Part shown: positions 24,692-36,077 of the stretch, in pieces
Layout of the letters: each line of letters begins with the position of its first letter
Position numbering within the stretch: position 1 is the stretch's first letter
From: Erythrobacter sp. CCH5-A1
GTDB taxonomy: Bacteria > Pseudomonadota > Alphaproteobacteria > Sphingomonadales > Sphingomonadaceae
Length of the DNA stretch: 53,796 bases
Assembly: GCF_001557115.1 (NCBI RefSeq)
Contig: NZ_LSKQ01000192.1
Coordinates: 1 to 53,796, forward strand
Direction: 5' to 3'
The notes under the pieces: model-generated
Databases searched by the model: none
Told to the model about the DNA's origin: nothing
What the model saw: the letters and a program-made list of their open reading frames with translations, nothing else
Program-made: the position numbers and the translations under genes

Positions 24692-26284
24692 TCACTCCCA
24701 CTCGATCGTCCCCGGGGGCTTCGACGTATAGTCATACACCACCCGGTTGATGCCCTTGACCTCGTTGACGATCCGGGTTGCGACGCGGGTGAGGAAGCCG
24801 GCGTCGAAGGGGAAGACGTCCGCGGTCATCCCGTCGGTCGAGGTCACCGCGCGCAGGGCGCAGACCGAATCGTAGGTGCGCCCATCGCCCATCACGCCCA
24901 CCGTCTTGACCGGCAGCAGCACCGCGAAGGCCTGCCAGATCGCGTCGTAGAGCCCGGCGTTGCGGATTTCCTCGAGATAGACCGCGTCGGCCTTCCTGAG
25001 GATGTCGCAGCGCTCCTTGGTGACTTCGCCGGGGATGCGGATCGCGAGGCCCGGGCCGGGGAAGGGGTGGCGGCCGACGAAGGCGTCGGGCAGGCCCAGC
25101 TCGCGGCCGAGATCGCGGACCTCGTCCTTGAACAGCTCGCGCAGCGGCTCGACCAGCGCCATGTTCATGCGCTCGGGCAGGCCGCCGACATTGTGGTGGC
25201 TCTTGATCGTGACGCTCGGCCCGCCGGTGAAGGAGACGGACTCGATCACGTCGGGATAGAGCGTCCCCTGCGCGAGGAAGTCCGCCCCGCCGACCTTCTT
25301 GGCCTCGGCCTCGAACACGTCGATGAAGGTCTTGCCGATGAACTTGCGCTTGGCCTCGGGGTCGGTGAGGCCGGCAAGGCCATCGAGGAACAGGTTCTCC
25401 GCCTCCACGTGGACGAGCGGGATGTTGTAATGGTCGCGGAACAGGGTCACGACCTGCTCGGCCTCGTTCATGCGCATCAGGCCGTGGTCGACGAAGACGC
25501 AGGTGAGCTGGTCGCCGATCGCCTCGTGGATCAGCACCGCGGCGACGGCGGAGTCGACGCCGCCGCTGAGGCCGCAGATCACCCGCTTGTCGCCCACCTG
25601 CGCGCGGATCTCCGCGATCTTGGTCTGGCGGAACTCGGCCATGGTCCAGTCGCCCGCAAGGCCGCAGACGTGGCGCACGAAATTGGCGATCAGGCGCGCG
25701 CCGTCCGGGGTGTGGACCACCTCGGGGTGGAACTGGGTGCCGTAGAACTTGCGCGCCTCGTCGGCGATTACCGCGAAGGGCGCGCCGTCGGAGGTGGCGA
25801 CGATCTCGAAGCCGGGGGCGAACTGCGTCACCTTGTCGCCGTGGCTCATCCACACCTGGTGCCGCTCGCCGACCTCCCAGAGGCCGTCGAACAGCGCGCA
25901 TTCGGCGGTGACGGTGAGGAAGGCGCGGCCGAATTCGCCGCCTTCGCCGGTCTCGTGGCCGGGCCGGACCTCGCCGCCCAGCTGGTGGGTCATCACCTGC
26001 TGCCCATAGCAGATACCGAGGATCGGCACCCCCGCCTCGAACAGCAATTGCGGCGCGCGGGGGGAACCCTCGTCAGGCACACCTGCGGGCGAACCTGAGA
26101 GGATAATCCCCTTCGGCTGCATCCGGTGAAAGGCGGCCTCGGCCTGGGTGAAGGGGGCGATCTCGGAATAGACCCCCGCCTCGCGCACCCGGCGGGCGAT
26201 CAGCTGGGTGACCTGCGAGCCGAAGTCGACGATGAGAATCGAGTCGGAGACGGCGGACTCGCCGCCAAGGGTGTGCGCGCTCAT
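24692..26284 (-). CDS. guaA: GMP synthase (glutamine-hydrolysing)
   Basis: This 530-residue enzyme converts XMP to GMP with glutamine and ATP. The class I amidotransferase domain has LGICYGQQ with nucleophile C92 and the HPEVVHT His/Glu. The ATP pyrophosphatase domain has the P-loop GLSGGVDS near residue 240. The C-terminal dimerisation domain ends [12 protein letters not shown] as usual. The ATG at 26284 lacks a strong ribosome binding site; no better start is seen closer to the [10 protein letters not shown] strand. Confidence 0.97.
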   Translation of the reverse strand: MSAHTLGGESAVSDSILIVDFGSQVTQLIARRVREAGVYSEIAPFTQAEAAFHRMQPKGIILSGSPAGVPDEGSPRAPQLLFEAGVPILGICYGQQVMTHQLGGEVRPGHETGEGGEFGRAFLTVTAECALFDGLWEVGERHQVWMSHGDKVTQFAPGFEIVATSDGAPFAVIADEARKFYGTQFHPEVVHTPDGARLIANFVRHVCGLAGDWTMAEFRQTKIAEIRAQVGDKRVICGLSGGVDSAVAAVLIHEAIGDQLTCVFVDHGLMRMNEAEQVVTLFRDHYNIPLVHVEAENLFLDGLAGLTDPEAKRKFIGKTFIDVFEAEAKKVGGADFLAQGTLYPDVIESVSFTGGPSVTIKSHHNVGGLPERMNMALVEPLRELFKDEVRDLGRELGLPDAFVGRHPFPGPGLAIRIPGEVTKERCDILRKADAVYLEEIRNAGLYDAIWQAFAVLLPVKTVGVMGDGRTYDSVCALRAVTSTDGMTADVFPFDAGFLTRVATRIVNEVKGINRVVYDYTSKPPGTIEWE

Positions 26285-26552
26285 GGCGGCGGATTAAGGA
26301 GCGCGCCCCCCGCTGTCCAGCACCCCGCGCGCGAGGCCCCGCGATTTTGCGGTGCAACAGGAAAAGAGCATCGTTGAATCAGCTGGTTCCCGGAAAACCC
26401 TTCATTTCCGCTTGCAATCTTTGGAACCAATTTCGCGCATTTCGCATTTGCACATAACTCTTGTGCACTGCACCAGAGTTTCAAACAGCAACCGAATGCC
26501 GGACAGCGGCATCACATTCCTTCGAAACCCCCTCTCGTTCGGAGTTCGTCAC

Positions 26553-26864
26553 ATGCGTTTCACTCTTCCCCTGCTCGCTCTCGCCGCACTCGCCGCTCCT
26601 GCAGCGGCCGAGAATGTCGTCACCGTCAAGATCGCTTACGGCGATGTCGACGTGACCACCGCCGAGGGCCGCGCCGCGCTCGAAGCGCGGATCGATGCGC
26701 GCCTCAAGAAGGCCTGCGTCAACCCGGCCGCCGCGCGTTACGCCCACAACCGCCGCGCTCTCGACCGCAAGTGCGTCGCCGATGCGCGCGTCGCCGCCCT
26801 CGCCGAAGTCGAGCGGGTTGCTGCGCTGCAGCAGCGCAGCGGGCGCGAAGTCGCCGCCAACTGA
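26553..26864 (+). CDS. UrcA-family secreted protein
   Basis: This is a 103-residue protein with a signal peptide (MRFTLPLLALAALAAPAAA) and the UrcA-type core: VKIAYGDVDVTTAEGRAALEARI, a single Cys in KKAC and a second in RKCVADA. UrcA proteins are small periplasmic proteins common in Caulobacter and sphingomonads, of unknown function. GGAG lies eight bases before the ATG. A strong terminator follows. The 268-base upstream region contains a GTGCACTGCAC dyad but no promoter I would commit to. Confidence 0.85.
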   Translation: MRFTLPLLALAALAAPAAAENVVTVKIAYGDVDVTTAEGRAALEARIDARLKKACVNPAAARYAHNRRALDRKCVADARVAALAEVERVAALQQRSGREVAAN

Positions 26865-26891
26865 GCGCGCTTACATCGTTGAAATCACAGG

Positions 26892-26920
26892 CGGCCGTCG
26901 GAGCGATCCGGCGGCCGTTT
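26892..26920 (+). terminator. urcA terminator
   Basis: CGGCCGTCGGA (26892-26902), a GCGA loop and TCCGGCGGCCG (26907-26917) form an 11-base stem with one wobble pair, followed by TTT. It lies 28 bases after the UrcA stop codon. Confidence 0.75.
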
Positions 26921-27331
26921 GCATGTCATGCACCTTAATAAGTTGCGTTTGGCGCAACTTGCCTTGGTGTTTTCTCATTTGAAATAGCGCCGCGCCAATC
27001 CCACTTGGCCCCTCGAGCGATGCGGCGCGTGGCCTCCTCTCCATCCAAGCGCTGATCCGACCCGGAAGCATCGCCCGGCGACGAGGGAGCCGAACACGGT
27101 TCCCCCCGCCCGCCTGCCGACTGGAAGGGACTGGCCAGCTCTCCCCCTGCTGGGCCTTCCCCACCGGTCATTGCCCGGCCCAGCGCCCGGCATGCAGCGA
27201 AAGAGACGCGGCCACCGCACTCCCCCCCCTGAACAGGTGGCCGCGTCTCGAGCTGCCTGCATCCACGCTACGCGCCCCGATCAATGTCTTTTTCGATTGC
27301 GGTGATGAATTATTTTCAGTCGCACTTAAGA
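26921..27331. other. Structured intergenic region without a recognised gene
   Basis: No credible coding frame is seen between the urcA terminator and the tiny ORF at 27437. The stretch holds a hairpin AAGTTGCG/CGCAACTT (26940-26960) and a perfect 14-base inverted repeat, listed separately. It may encode a structured RNA, but it matches no RNA family I recognise. Confidence 0.4.
27203..27249. repeat. Perfect 14-bp inverted repeat
   Basis: GAGACGCGGCCACC (27203-27216) and GGTGGCCGCGTCTC (27236-27249) are exact reverse complements around a 19-base C-rich loop. The stem is long for a terminator and no T-run follows on either strand. Confidence 0.7.
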
Positions 27332-27359
27332 TTGAAAGTTGCGCGCCCGTTTCTATATC
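27332..27359 (+). promoter_or_regulatory. Putative sigma-70 promoter for the small ORF
   Basis: TTGAAA (27332-27337), a 16-base spacer, TATATC (27354-27359). It lies 78 bases before the ATG of the 27-residue ORF. Confidence 0.45.
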
Positions 27360-27436
27360 GTGCTCGGCCCGAGCGCTCCCTCTCCCCCCTGATCGTCCGG
27401 GCCACCCCAACCACAACAGAACAGGGAACCAGAACC

Positions 27437-27520
27437 ATGACCATGATCAGCGAAAAGGCCGTCGCCCTGCTGCTCGCCGTTGCGCTCAGCGGCACCGCGT
27501 TCAACACGTTCATCGTCTGA
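27437..27520 (+). CDS. 27-residue membrane peptide
   Basis: A short frame codes for MTMISEKAVALLLAVALSGT plus FNTFIV-type residues, essentially one hydrophobic helix after a charged start. AGGGAACC lies upstream of the ATG, a promoter-like sequence stands 78 bases before it and a strong hairpin terminator follows 30 bases after the stop. This arrangement suggests a genuine single-gene transcript. It could be a small membrane regulator or the peptide of a toxin-like system. No homologue is recognised. Confidence 0.5.
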   Translation: MTMISEKAVALLLAVALSGTAFNTFIV

Positions 27521-27550
27521 CGCCAGCAAGCAGGCGCAAGCCTATCGACC

Positions 27551-27580
27551 GGCCCGGCCCCTCATCCGAGGAGCCGGGCC
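27551..27580. terminator. Bidirectional terminator hairpin
   Basis: GGCCCGGC/GCCGGGCC encloses an inner CCTC/GAGG pair with an ATCC loop. It lies between the tiny rightward ORF and the stop of the leftward acyl-CoA synthetase gene (27590), so it can serve both directions. T-runs are short. Confidence 0.65.
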
Positions 27581-27589
27581 GAGCTGTTT

Positions 27590-29140
27590 CTAATCGGTGC
27601 CGCCCAATCGCACCGCTTCCTCGCGAAGCTCGGTCTTGAGCAGCTTGCCGATATGACTGCGCGGCATTTCGGCAATGGCGTGGAGCGCGGCGAGGCGCTG
27701 GGTCTTGCCGAGCCGCGTGTTGACCGCCGCCATGATCGCGCCCGTGTCGGCAGCGCCGTCCTTCAGCACCACGAACCCCACCGGCGTCTCCCCCCAGGCG
27801 CGCGAGGGGACGCCGACCACGGCGGCCTCGACCACGCCGGGCTCCTTCGCCAATTCGGCCTCGAGGTCGGAGGGGTAGATGTTGAACCCGCCCGAGATGA
27901 TCATGTCCTTGGCACGGCCGACCAGTTCGACGAAGCCCTCGGCATCCACGCGCCCGATATCGCCCATCCGCTGCCACACCCCGCCCTCGGGATCGGTCCA
28001 GTAGCCTTCGCGGGTCTTCTCGGGCTGGTTCTGGTAGCCACTCATCATGGTGAGGCTGCGGCCGACGAGGTTGCCGGGGGTGCCGGGGGGCACTTCGCGG
28101 TCCGCGTCGTCCAATACCTTCAGCTCGCTCCCCGGTGCGGGGCGGCCGACGGTGTGGAGCTTGTCGGGGAATTCGTGACACGGCAGCAGGCAGACGACGC
28201 CGCCCTCGGTCATCGAGTAGATCTCGATAAGACCCCCCGGCATCCGGCGCAGCACCTCGCGCTTGAGCTCGGCGGAGAAGGGCGCTGAGGTGCAGTATTT
28301 GAGCTTGAGGCTCGACAGGTCGAAATCGTCGAAGCCCGCGAAATCCATCAGCCGTTGGTATTGCACCGGCACCAGCATGGTGATGGTCGTGCGATCGGCC
28401 TCAGCAAAGCCGAGCCACTTGCCGCAGTCGAACTTCCCCATCACCCGCACGCAGCCGCCGGCCAGCAGAACCGGCAGGAAGGCGACCATGGTGGTGTTCG
28501 AATAGAGCGGGGTCGAGGCGAGCGAGCGGACGTCGATCCCCGCGCCGAGGTAGGAAAGGGCGGTCGGCGCGAATTGCCGCCAGCGCATCCGGTGCGAATG
28601 GACGATGCCCTTGGGGATGCCCGTGGTGCCCGAGGAATAGATGATGTTGAACGGATCGCCGGGCTCGGGCGCGAAGTCGGGCGCGCGGCTGCCGGGAGGG
28701 GCCATCCACTGGTCGATGCTCTCCAGCGGCACGCGCTGGAGGTCAGCCATGAAATCCGGCCCCAGCTCGGCGGCCTTGGCGGCGTCGATGAACAGGTGGG
28801 CCGCGCCCGAATCCCGCGCCATGCCTTCAAGCTGCTCGCGCGAGGCGCTGGTGGTGAGCGGCGCGGCCACGCCGCCTGCACGCACAGCAGCGAGGAACAC
28901 CAGTGCATATTCCACTGTCGACGTCCCGAGGATGGCCACCGCCTGCCCGCGCTGGAGCCCCGTCTCCACCAGCCGCGCCGCCAGCCGTTCGACCAGCCCG
29001 ACCAGCTCGGCCCAGTAGACCTCGCGCCGCTCGTCCACCAGCGCGAGGTCGTCGCCCTTGAGGCGGCTCCATTCCATCAGGATTTCGGGGAAGCTGCCGA
29101 AGGGCTCGGCAAGGCGGTTCATCATCGTCTCTTGGCTCAT
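27590..29140 (-). CDS. AMP-dependent acyl-CoA synthetase/ligase
   Basis: This is a 516-residue ANL enzyme. Motifs are the phosphate loop YSSGTTGIPKG, YSMTEGG, MGDIGRVDAEGF, the hinge GRAKDMIISGGFNIYPSDLE and the C-terminal GKLLKTELR with the catalytic Lys. The substrate may be a short or medium acid. The start is uncertain among M29152, M29140 and M29125; 29140 (MSQETMMNRL) is chosen as a middle option because no strong ribosome binding site favours any of them. It is divergent from the PIG-L gene across an 89-base region. Confidence 0.9.
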   Translation of the reverse strand: MSQETMMNRLAEPFGSFPEILMEWSRLKGDDLALVDERREVYWAELVGLVERLAARLVETGLQRGQAVAILGTSTVEYALVFLAAVRAGGVAAPLTTSASREQLEGMARDSGAAHLFIDAAKAAELGPDFMADLQRVPLESIDQWMAPPGSRAPDFAPEPGDPFNIIYSSGTTGIPKGIVHSHRMRWRQFAPTALSYLGAGIDVRSLASTPLYSNTTMVAFLPVLLAGGCVRVMGKFDCGKWLGFAEADRTTITMLVPVQYQRLMDFAGFDDFDLSSLKLKYCTSAPFSAELKREVLRRMPGGLIEIYSMTEGGVVCLLPCHEFPDKLHTVGRPAPGSELKVLDDADREVPPGTPGNLVGRSLTMMSGYQNQPEKTREGYWTDPEGGVWQRMGDIGRVDAEGFVELVGRAKDMIISGGFNIYPSDLEAELAKEPGVVEAAVVGVPSRAWGETPVGFVVLKDGAADTGAIMAAVNTRLGKTQRLAALHAIAEMPRSHIGKLLKTELREEAVRLGGTD

Positions 29141-29229
29141 GAAGCCATGCATAATCGGCAGGCGGGCGGGCGCAAGGAATTGCAAAGCGCCTCGCACAAG
29201 TGGCAGGAAGCGGGCCGAGGGAGAGAGAC

Positions 29230-29994
29230 ATGATCCGCAGCACTACCGTCGCCGCCGTGCTCGCCGCGCTGGCCGCGAGCCCCGCCGCCGCAAAGGCGGA
29301 ACCGACGCAGAATGTGCTGGTGGTGGTCGCGCACCCGGATGACGAGCTGTTCATGGCCCCCGCCATCGCCGCACTGGCGCGGCAGGGTGCCAAGGTGACG
29401 ATCATCTTTGCGACTGTCGGCGATCAGGGGCCGGGCGTGACCGACTTTGCGCGCGGGGCCCAGCTCGGCGCAATCCGCCGGGCGGAGGCGCAATGTTCGG
29501 CCAACGCGCTGGGCGCGCAGGCGCGGTTCCTCGAAGGGCTGGGTGACGGCACGCTGGCCGAAACCCCGCAGGCGCCCAAGTCGCCCGCCTTGCGGTTCAT
29601 CGACCAGTTCGCGAAGGCCTATGTCGAGACCGACCCGCAGCTGGTGCTGACCTGGGGCCCGGACGGCGGCTATGGCCATGCCGACCACCGCATGGTGAGC
29701 GCGCAGGTGACCATGGCGCTGCAATCGCTGGCCAACCAATATCGCGCGCGGCTGCTCTATGTCGGCATCCCGGCCGGCTCCTTGCCCAAGGTGCCGCAGA
29801 TGGCCGGCTGGGCCGAGACCGATCCGGCGCTGCTCACCGAAGCCGTGCGCTACACCCCCGCCGATCTCGCCGCCGCCAAGGCCGCCGCGATGTGCCACGC
29901 GACCCAGTTCGACGAGGCCTCGCGGCAAGGCATGATGGGCCTGTTCGACGCCACCATGTGGCGCGGCAAGGTGCATTTCCGCCCCGCCTTCTAG
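29230..29994 (+). CDS. PIG-L family deacetylase, exported
   Basis: This is a 254-residue zinc hydrolase with a signal peptide (residues 1-21). The metal-binding AHPDDE motif is at 34-39 and the second site is GHADHR in GGYGHADHRMVSAQ. PIG-L/LmbE enzymes remove acetyl groups from N-acetylglucosaminyl compounds, mycothiol precursors or similar. An exported form suggests action on an envelope or extracellular sugar. GAGGGAGAGAG before the ATG at 29230 is a good ribosome binding site. It lies upstream of gyrB with a hairpin between them. Confidence 0.88.
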   Translation: MIRSTTVAAVLAALAASPAAAKAEPTQNVLVVVAHPDDELFMAPAIAALARQGAKVTIIFATVGDQGPGVTDFARGAQLGAIRRAEAQCSANALGAQARFLEGLGDGTLAETPQAPKSPALRFIDQFAKAYVETDPQLVLTWGPDGGYGHADHRMVSAQVTMALQSLANQYRARLLYVGIPAGSLPKVPQMAGWAETDPALLTEAVRYTPADLAAAKAAAMCHATQFDEASRQGMMGLFDATMWRGKVHFRPAF

Positions 29995-32655
<2,661 letters not shown>

Positions 32656-32671
32656 TCCGCCGAAGGACCCC

Positions 32672-33814
32672 ATGGCCGCCCATCCCACCCGCACCGAGGA
32701 CCTGCAACAGGCGAGCTTCCTGATCATCCTCGCGGTGGTCAGCCTGCTGATGGCGGTGATCGTCTATCCCTTCGCCCAGCCCTTGCTGTGGGCGGCGCTG
32801 GCGGCGATCATGTTCCAGCCGCTCTACCGCTATGTTCTCAAGCGGCTGCGCGGGCGGCGCAATCCGGCGGCCGGGCTCAGCCTGCTGATCATCTTCATCG
32901 TCGTCCTGATCCCCGCCGCCTGGATCGCGGCGATGGTGGCCGAGCAGGCGATCATGCTGGTGACGACGCTCCAGAAGCAGCCGCTCGATCTCGCCGCGTG
33001 GTTCGACACGTTCTACACCGCCCTCCCCCAGTTTGCGCGCGACGCGGTCGACCGCAGCGGCTGGGCCGACATCGCCATGGTGCAGACCCGGCTGCAGGAA
33101 CTGCTGGCCGAAAGCGCCGGGATGATCGCCACCCAGGCCGTGTCGATCGGCAGCGAGGCGCTGAGTTTCTTCCTGTCCCTCGGCGTCGCGCTGTACGTGA
33201 TGTTCTTCCTGCTGCGCGATGGCGAGCGGATCGGGCGCACCGTGCTGTGCGCCGTGCCGGTCGAGCGCGCCATCGCCGACCGGCTGGCCGAGCGCTTCCT
33301 CGGCATCGTGCGCGCCACGATCAAGGGCACCGGCGTCGTCGCGCTGGTGCAGGGCGCCTTGAGCTGGATCACGCTGGTGATCGCGGGCGTCCCTTCCGCG
33401 CTGCTGTTCGGCGTGGTGACGGTGTTCTTCGCGCTGGTGCCGGTGATCGGCGCGGGCGCGGTGTGGCTGCCGGCGGGGCTGTACCTGCTCGTCACCGGCG
33501 CGACATGGCAGGGCATCTTCGTGCTGGCGGTCGGCTTCTTCATCATCTCGTCTGCCGACAACGTGCTGCGCCCGATCCTGGTCGGCCGCGACACCGGCAT
33601 TCCCGACTGGATCATCCTCGTCTCGACACTGGGCGGCATCACCCTCGTCGGCTTCTCCGGCATCGTCCTCGGGCCGCTGGTGGCCGGGCTGTTCCTCGCC
33701 AGCTGGTCGATCCTGCGCGAACAGCGCGAAGAGGACGAGGAGGCCGCGCTGAGCGACGGCGGCGGGGTCCGGGTCGACGCATCGGGACACACCCCCGAAG
33801 CGGCAGCGGGCTGA
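32672..33814 (+). CDS. AI-2E family transporter
   Basis: This is a 380-residue membrane protein with about seven or eight helices: two at the N-terminus (residues 9-50), one near 65-90, and a block from about 155 to 350, with PVIGAGAVWLPAGLYLLVTG typical of the family. Members export small molecules or ions; autoinducer-2 export is shown for only a few. AAGGA precedes the ATG. It is 17 bases downstream of gyrB and may be read through from it. The C-terminal tail is polar. Confidence 0.88.
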   Translation: MAAHPTRTEDLQQASFLIILAVVSLLMAVIVYPFAQPLLWAALAAIMFQPLYRYVLKRLRGRRNPAAGLSLLIIFIVVLIPAAWIAAMVAEQAIMLVTTLQKQPLDLAAWFDTFYTALPQFARDAVDRSGWADIAMVQTRLQELLAESAGMIATQAVSIGSEALSFFLSLGVALYVMFFLLRDGERIGRTVLCAVPVERAIADRLAERFLGIVRATIKGTGVVALVQGALSWITLVIAGVPSALLFGVVTVFFALVPVIGAGAVWLPAGLYLLVTGATWQGIFVLAVGFFIISSADNVLRPILVGRDTGIPDWIILVSTLGGITLVGFSGIVLGPLVAGLFLASWSILREQREEDEEAALSDGGGVRVDASGHTPEAAAG

Positions 33815-33822
33815 GCGCGCGC

Positions 33823-34599
33823 ATGTCCTCGCTCGTCACCCCCGGCTCCAAGGGCGAGGCAATCGGCCGGCTGGTGCTGGCGGGCTTCGTCGTCTCGCTG
33901 CTCCCGGTGCTGCCCTTCGGCGACCTCATCGCCTATCCCTTCTTCATCCTCACCACATGGTTCCACGAGATGGGCCACGGCCTCACCGCAGCCATGCTCG
34001 GCCAGTCGTTCGAGCGGCTGGTGCTGCTGCCCGACGGCTCGGGCTTTGCCGAGTACCTCGTCAGCGGCGAGGCATCGCGGCTGGTGCAGGCGGCGATCGC
34101 TGCGGGCGGCCCGCTGGCGCCGAGCGTCGTCGGCTCCGCGCTGATCGTCGCCAGCGCCCACCCGCGCGCGTGGCGTCCGGTGCTGTGGGCGATGGTCGCC
34201 GCGATCCTCGCCAGCACCGTCATCTGGGTCCGCTCGGCGACCGGCTGGTGGGCGCTGCCGGTGGCCGCTGCGGTGCTCGGCCTCGTCGCATGGCGCGCTA
34301 GCGGAGGCTTCCAGCGCTTCACCCTCCAGTTCCTCGGCCTCACCGCCGCGTGGAGCGTGTTCGGCGCGTGGCGCTACTTCCTCACCGAGCAGATCGTGAT
34401 CGAGGGGCAGACGCAGCTGTCGGACACCGGGGCGATCGCCGCGGTGCTGCTGCTGCCCTACTGGTTCTGGGCGGGCGCGATCCTGCTCACTTCGGCCGCG
34501 ATGTTCATCTTCTCCCTGCGCTATGCCCTCGCCGACAAGCGCCGCGGCCCGCCGCCGAGGAAGCTCCCCGCCAACGTCCTCCAGTTCAAGCGCCGCTGA
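33823..34599 (+). CDS. M50-type (site-2-protease-like) membrane metallopeptidase
   Basis: This is a 258-residue membrane protein with the zinc motif HEMGH at residues 48-52 within WFHEMGHGL, typical of peptidase M50B-like proteins. About six hydrophobic helices follow. The second conserved motif of true site-2 proteases (an Asp in an LDG-type sequence) is not evident, so the activity is uncertain. The frame is open far upstream. The ATG at 33823, ten bases after the transporter stop, gives the natural start and an operon arrangement. Confidence 0.78.
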   Translation: MSSLVTPGSKGEAIGRLVLAGFVVSLLPVLPFGDLIAYPFFILTTWFHEMGHGLTAAMLGQSFERLVLLPDGSGFAEYLVSGEASRLVQAAIAAGGPLAPSVVGSALIVASAHPRAWRPVLWAMVAAILASTVIWVRSATGWWALPVAAAVLGLVAWRASGGFQRFTLQFLGLTAAWSVFGAWRYFLTEQIVIEGQTQLSDTGAIAAVLLLPYWFWAGAILLTSAAMFIFSLRYALADKRRGPPPRKLPANVLQFKRR

Positions 34600-34648
34600 C
34601 GCTTTCGGCAGTCCCCCCGGGGCTCGCGCCGGAGTAGCCTGCCGCGCC

Positions 34649-35167
34649 ATGGACACCACCGAACTCGCCGACCGCCTCGCCATCGCCGAGACCCTCGCGC
34701 TCTACTGCCGCGGGATCGACCGTTGCGATGCCGAGCAGCTCGCCGCCGCCTTCACCCCCGACGCGCTGATCGACTACGGCGACGGCGCGCGTCCGATCGC
34801 CGAGGTCATCCCCGGCCTGATGGCGGGCCTCGGCGCCATGCGCCTGACCCAGCACAACATCACCAACACCGTGATCCGCATCACCGACGACACCGCCAAG
34901 GCCGAGACCAACTGCGTCGCGCTCCACATCCTCCCCGCCCCCGAAGGCGAGGCGGAGCTGACCGTCGGCGGCCGCTACCTCGACACGCTGGCGAGGCGCG
35001 AGGGCCGCTGGCTGATCGCCGAGCGGCTCTACGTGATGGACTGGAACCGCACCGTGCCCGCCACCATGGCGCTGGAAGGCGGGCTGTTCGATGGCCTCCA
35101 GCGCCGCGGCGCGCGGGGGCCCGCCGATCCCGCAGCCGCATGGTGGGCCGCTGTTGGAGACACATGA
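34649..35167 (+). CDS. SnoaL-like / NTF2-fold protein
   Basis: This is a 172-residue protein of the NTF2-like superfamily. The first helix LADRLAIAETLALYCRGID with the following FTPDALIDYGDG is the standard opening. HNITNTVIRI and EGRWLIAERLYVMDWN supply the sheet. Such proteins include ketosteroid isomerase- and dehydratase-like enzymes, or have no known activity. The stop codon lies inside the GAGACAC repeat element. Confidence 0.8.
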   Translation: MDTTELADRLAIAETLALYCRGIDRCDAEQLAAAFTPDALIDYGDGARPIAEVIPGLMAGLGAMRLTQHNITNTVIRITDDTAKAETNCVALHILPAPEGEAELTVGGRYLDTLARREGRWLIAERLYVMDWNRTVPATMALEGGLFDGLQRRGARGPADPAAAWWAAVGDT

Positions 35168-35172
35168 GACAC
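35156..35172. repeat. Copy 2 of GAGACAC double-box element
   Basis: GGAGACACATGAGACAC is the exact reverse complement of 19950-19966. It covers the stop codon of the SnoaL-like gene and is followed by a hairpin. Confidence 0.55.
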
Positions 35173-35189
35173 TGTCCAGAGGCGAAATT

Positions 35190-35233
35190 CTCTCCCTTCC
35201 CGCACGCCCTGCCGGAGGGGTCGGGAAGGAGAG
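35190..35233. terminator. Hairpin between SnoaL-like and TetR genes
   Basis: CTCTCCCTTCCCG pairs with CGGGAAGGAGAG with one bulged C; the loop contains a further CCC/GGG pair. It is placed between convergent genes, so it is likely a terminator, though no T-run follows. Confidence 0.5.
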
Positions 35234-35311
35234 GAATCGCTGAGGTCATGGGGCGATCCTGTCACCCCCACCGCAAGTAGGAAAGCGCCGATTTTCCCGC
35301 CGTGTAACGGC

Positions 35312-35950
35312 TCAGGACGCTACCTTGAGCGTGTTCAGCCCCGCCGCATCGGCCCCGGCCTCGCCCGACAGCCCGATGAACATCGTGTCGACGATCCGCG
35401 CCAGCTTCTGCTCCGACAGCTTGTCGCCGAGATAGATCAGCGCGTCGGGCAGGGTGTAATTGCTGATCATCTGGTTGATCAGCGAGAGCGCCTCGTCGAT
35501 CTCGAGCCCGGCGAAGAAACCCTCGGCCTGCGCCTCGGCGATCAGCTCGCACAGATAGTGGTCGGCAAGGTCGACATAGGACCGCACACGCTCGAAATTG
35601 GCCGCGCCCATCTCGCACAGAACGGTGAAGAACTGCGGGTCTTCACGGAACCGGGCCTGCGCGATCACGAAGCGGCGGCGGAAGAATTCGTACATCTTGC
35701 GCTGCGGGGGAAGGTTGCTCGAGAGCACCTCCTCCATCACCGCCAGCTGCGGGGCAAGCCAGGTCTGCGCGACCGCATCGAACAGGTCGTCGTAATCGGC
35801 AAACAGCGCCTCGAAGCGCGCGCGGGTCAGCCCGCTTTCGGCCATCGCGACGGTCCACGGCACTTCAGACCCGCGCTCCTTGACGAGGTCGAGCACATGG
35901 CGCGCGATCCGCTCGCGCTCCGCTTCCCGGGCGGTTTCGGTCAGTGCCAT
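35312..35950 (-). CDS. TetR/AcrR-family transcriptional regulator
   Basis: This is a 212-residue protein. The N-terminal helix-turn-helix is ERIARHVLDLVKERG, then VPWTVAMAESGLTRARFEALFADYDDLFDAV, with the usual TetR spacing. The C-terminal ~150 residues form a helical ligand domain. The frame continues upstream to 36052; the ATG at 35950 is chosen because AGGAGG stands eleven bases before it. The target genes are unknown; the DUF1295/PlsC pair lies upstream in the same direction. Confidence 0.85.
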   Translation of the reverse strand: MALTETAREAERERIARHVLDLVKERGSEVPWTVAMAESGLTRARFEALFADYDDLFDAVAQTWLAPQLAVMEEVLSSNLPPQRKMYEFFRRRFVIAQARFREDPQFFTVLCEMGAANFERVRSYVDLADHYLCELIAEAQAEGFFAGLEIDEALSLINQMISNYTLPDALIYLGDKLSEQKLARIVDTMFIGLSGEAGADAAGLNTLKVAS

Positions 35951-36077
35951 GTCGTCAACGCCTCCTCGCGCGGGGGCCAACATAGGCCAACCGCGAGCGG
36001 GCTTAAAGGGCCGCTCGTCGATTTTTGTGCGACGCAGCAAGGGAAAGGTCATGTGGGCGAGACGGCTGACGGCCGTT

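Noticed and set aside
26935..27262. Short leftward frames in the intergenic region after urcA
   Set aside because: They are rich in Arg/Gly with no initiation signal and run through strong inverted repeats, so they are not credible genes.
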